64,000 nucleotides of DNA from Patiria pectinifera (lineage: Eukaryota > Echinodermata > Asteroidea > Valvatida > Asterinidae). The stretch is taken from NCBI GenBank assembly GCA_029964075.1, contig CM057144.1:9881281-9945280 (forward strand), in the 5' to 3' direction. The notes below the pieces were generated by a model that was not told the origin of the DNA, made no database searches, and saw nothing but the letters and a program-made list of their open reading frames with translations. Each line of letters opens with the position of its first letter. Position 1 is the first letter of the stretch. A program made the translations under genes and the position numbers. This document shows positions 61,488 to 64,000 of this stretch, piece after piece.

Positions 61488-64000
61488 ATGACTGAGAACA
61501 ATTAAGGATTCCATTCATGTGCATGTGTCATTCACGCCTAGCATGTAGTCAAACTGACACGTTTTTGCATATTGGGTATTCCGTGGACGACTTTGTTTTT
61601 CACCTATTTTTTTTTAAACATTGCAGCTTTCAGAAATTTTGTTGTAGCTTGTTGCCCAATTCACCAGATGACAGCTAATTAGCAGGGGTTCCGGCTTTCT
61701 GATGATGTTCCATTTTCATTCCCTGTATTCAACAGCTTTTTTTTTTTTTTTTCAAAATTGAAATCGGGTACCCGTTTTTCTGGCTCACCCGGTACGGTAT
61801 GTTTTGTGATCTGCAGCTCTGTGAAAAGGGGCCAGGACAAGTGAAGTCCTTGTGTACATGTAAGTAGCGCCCTCTAGCCATAGGTTTGCAAATAGATAAT
61901 AAGTGGCCACTTTCAACTAGGCACAATATTGTATTAAGTCAGTGATGATGCTAAGCACTTTCCATGTTATTATGAGAAACTTATGCCAACAAATGATTTC
62001 AAGTCTTTTTTTTCAGTAATCGTGCTGATTATCGTGCTGCCAAGTTTTCTTAAACTCTAATATCAGTGCTTATTTTGGATTTGCATGTCACAAATGTTGA
62101 GGGTTGTCAATTGGTTTATGTTTGGTGCAGTTGATGTACATGTACAAGTCCTTTCTAGGATCATGTGAATTTGTAATTTAAAAGAATATAATTTAAATGA
62201 TCATTTGCAAAAAGCAGATCACAAACTGTATGTTAATGAATATATGAAAATTGTTATTTATTTCACACTCGCTACTCTTACGTCATGTTTTATACACAAT
62301 GGTAATCAAGAGTTATTGTGACACATTTAGTATATCACTACCATATTTGCATGTGTGTAATCATTTAATACTACTGCCAATTTCTTTGGTATGTTTGAGC
62401 AGTCGTTATTATAAAGGAAGTCAGTGGGAAAGGCTACCATATTGTAATCATGTTCCAGTTTTGCAGGATCCGTTTTGACTTCATCATATGATTGTGCCGT
62501 TCGCTTTATAATTAGATTAGTTGGGGATGAAGGAATCTGGTTGCGATCACGTGATATTTGGATGGCTTGTGAGTGCAGGCATTTTGAGCATTATACCTGA
62601 TCGGTTTTCGTTCCTTCGAGGTGCTCAAGGGCTTATGCTTGTTTACCAATGGAGAGGTTCAAAGACTTTGAGGGCATCAAGTATATTAATTCTGAACTTC
62701 AAATGAGTTTAGATTTGTTCTTTTTTCTTCTTCTTTTCAGGGGGGGGGGGTCCACTTGAGGGGAGAACTACATACATGTATACCCCCACCGTTTCTTTCC
62801 CAATTGGTGTAACTGATAAAGAGGAAGGAATTTTTGGGGATGGAGGAGCTGGAAGATTGGACGGGAGGGTCATTTCTTTTTGGGTTGGAGGTAGATTTTG
62901 AAATGTTGAACACTTGCTGTATTTTATCAAACAGTCACATTTTATCAAACATTTACTAGGATGGAAGTTGTAACGTTACACTTATGGGAGGAGGCCTAGA
63001 GGGGCTGAAGCCCCTCCCCCTCCCCTGACTTTGCGTGATTAGCATCCTAGGCCCCTCCCCATCTCTTACTTGTGGTTCCAAAATGCAGACTCGCTGATGA
63101 TTTCGAATTGTAGCTGATCAAGAGGTGGAAGGAAAGCAAGTCAATGTTCAAATTATAGCATAAAATTATCAGTAGAAACTATCAGAAAGAGCCTCCAGAA
63201 TGCAGCTTTGGACAGTGCATGTTATCATGAACTGTACATTCTGACATTGAATGAGGTCCACCACACCCCGTCGGATCTGAATTTAATACAGCCGGTTCAT
63301 AGGACAAAGTGATTAGAAATTAATTAGTGTTTGCGGGTTTGGTCCCATGTGATTTTGTGGTTTTCTTTTTTCTGACTGGAAAACAAATTTCTCTTGAGGT
63401 TTTCAGGATGATTGGTTTTGAATTAATGACATATTATTAAAAACGGGTACATTTGGCTCAATCATTGTTCAGTGGGTTTCTTTTTAATGTTGAATTTACA
63501 AAGAGTGTAATGGTGTATGGTAGCCAGGTTATCTATATAGATTCTCATGTACTGTTATTGCCAATTATTAACCTGGATTCCAAACCAGTGCCTGCTTAGT
63601 TTACACATTCACCCTATGTATCTTTACAGTAAATTTCTAATTTCTGTATATCTAGCATTGTGTATAAATTTTGGTACAGAATATTAACCATGATTAAATT
63701 GACATTTGAAACATTCGTGTAAAAAGAAATGGAAATTAATTATGGATATGAGGGGGGAAAAAAGACAAAAAAATACTGTTATTAGAATATTTCCACGAAT
63801 TCTTATATTGCCCTGTGGTTAAGTCAGCCAGGATTAACAAAGCACCAACATTGAGAGAAACTCTTGATGCAATATTTTTTTAATGGAATCTTGTGTTTCC
63901 ATATATCTATACATTAACCTTTGTAAGCTATTTTGGATTTTCGTGCACTGGAGTGTAACACATGAACACGCTGTGCACAGAGAGGCAGTGTGTGTTGTGT

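Larger units (their letters stand above)
55716..64000. other. FBXO45 3'UTR and downstream DNA; no gene seen
   Basis: No coding exon is supported on either strand. The 3' end is uncertain; AATAAA near 59950 and ATTAAA near 63693 are possible signals. It includes elements at 56459, 58591, 60019 and 61183, and homopolymer G runs near 61206, 61437 and 62741. Confidence 0.5.

Overview
This is a eukaryotic genomic window: split genes with long AT-rich introns, GT-AG splice sites, no operons, and dense palindromic mobile-element debris. The two recognisable proteins are most like animal orthologues. The overuse of TACATGTA/ACCGGT palindromes and the many small foldback elements suggest a marine invertebrate, perhaps a deuterostome such as an echinoderm, hemichordate or lancelet. 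That placement is inference only. LAYOUT. 1-96 may be the last coding exon of an unrecognised plus-strand gene, with a 3'UTR-like tract to a polyadenylation signal at 2021. 2700-27346 holds a complete cullin-4 gene (CUL4): 18 coding exons that join in frame into 801 codons plus stop. Its second intron (5418-9832) has the marks of a minor-class (U12-type) AT-AC intron. 27347-30862 is 3'UTR and intergenic DNA. 30863-55715 holds a complete two-exon FBXO45 (F-box/SPRY) gene of 255 codons, split by a 24-kb intron. 55716-64000 is its 3'UTR plus sequence without a recognisable gene. TOGETHER. Both genes encode ubiquitin-ligase components. CUL4 is the scaffold that joins DDB1 and its substrate receptors to RBX1 and the E2, and is activated by NEDD8. 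FBXO45 is the F-box/SPRY receptor of the SKP1-MYCBP2 (PAM/Highwire) neuronal ligase. They lie in tandem on the same strand about 3.5 kb apart, but belong to different ligases, so a functional link is not implied. MOBILE DNA. Introns and spacers contain some twenty inverted-repeat (MITE or foldback-like) elements of 0.1-1.1 kb in many families, several present twice or three times. There is also one truncated LINE, one clear tRNA-derived SINE, a 153-bp tandem array rich in AGGTCA half-sites, a degenerate minisatellite in CUL4 intron 8, and short microsatellites. No CRISPR array, prokaryotic gene or rRNA was seen.
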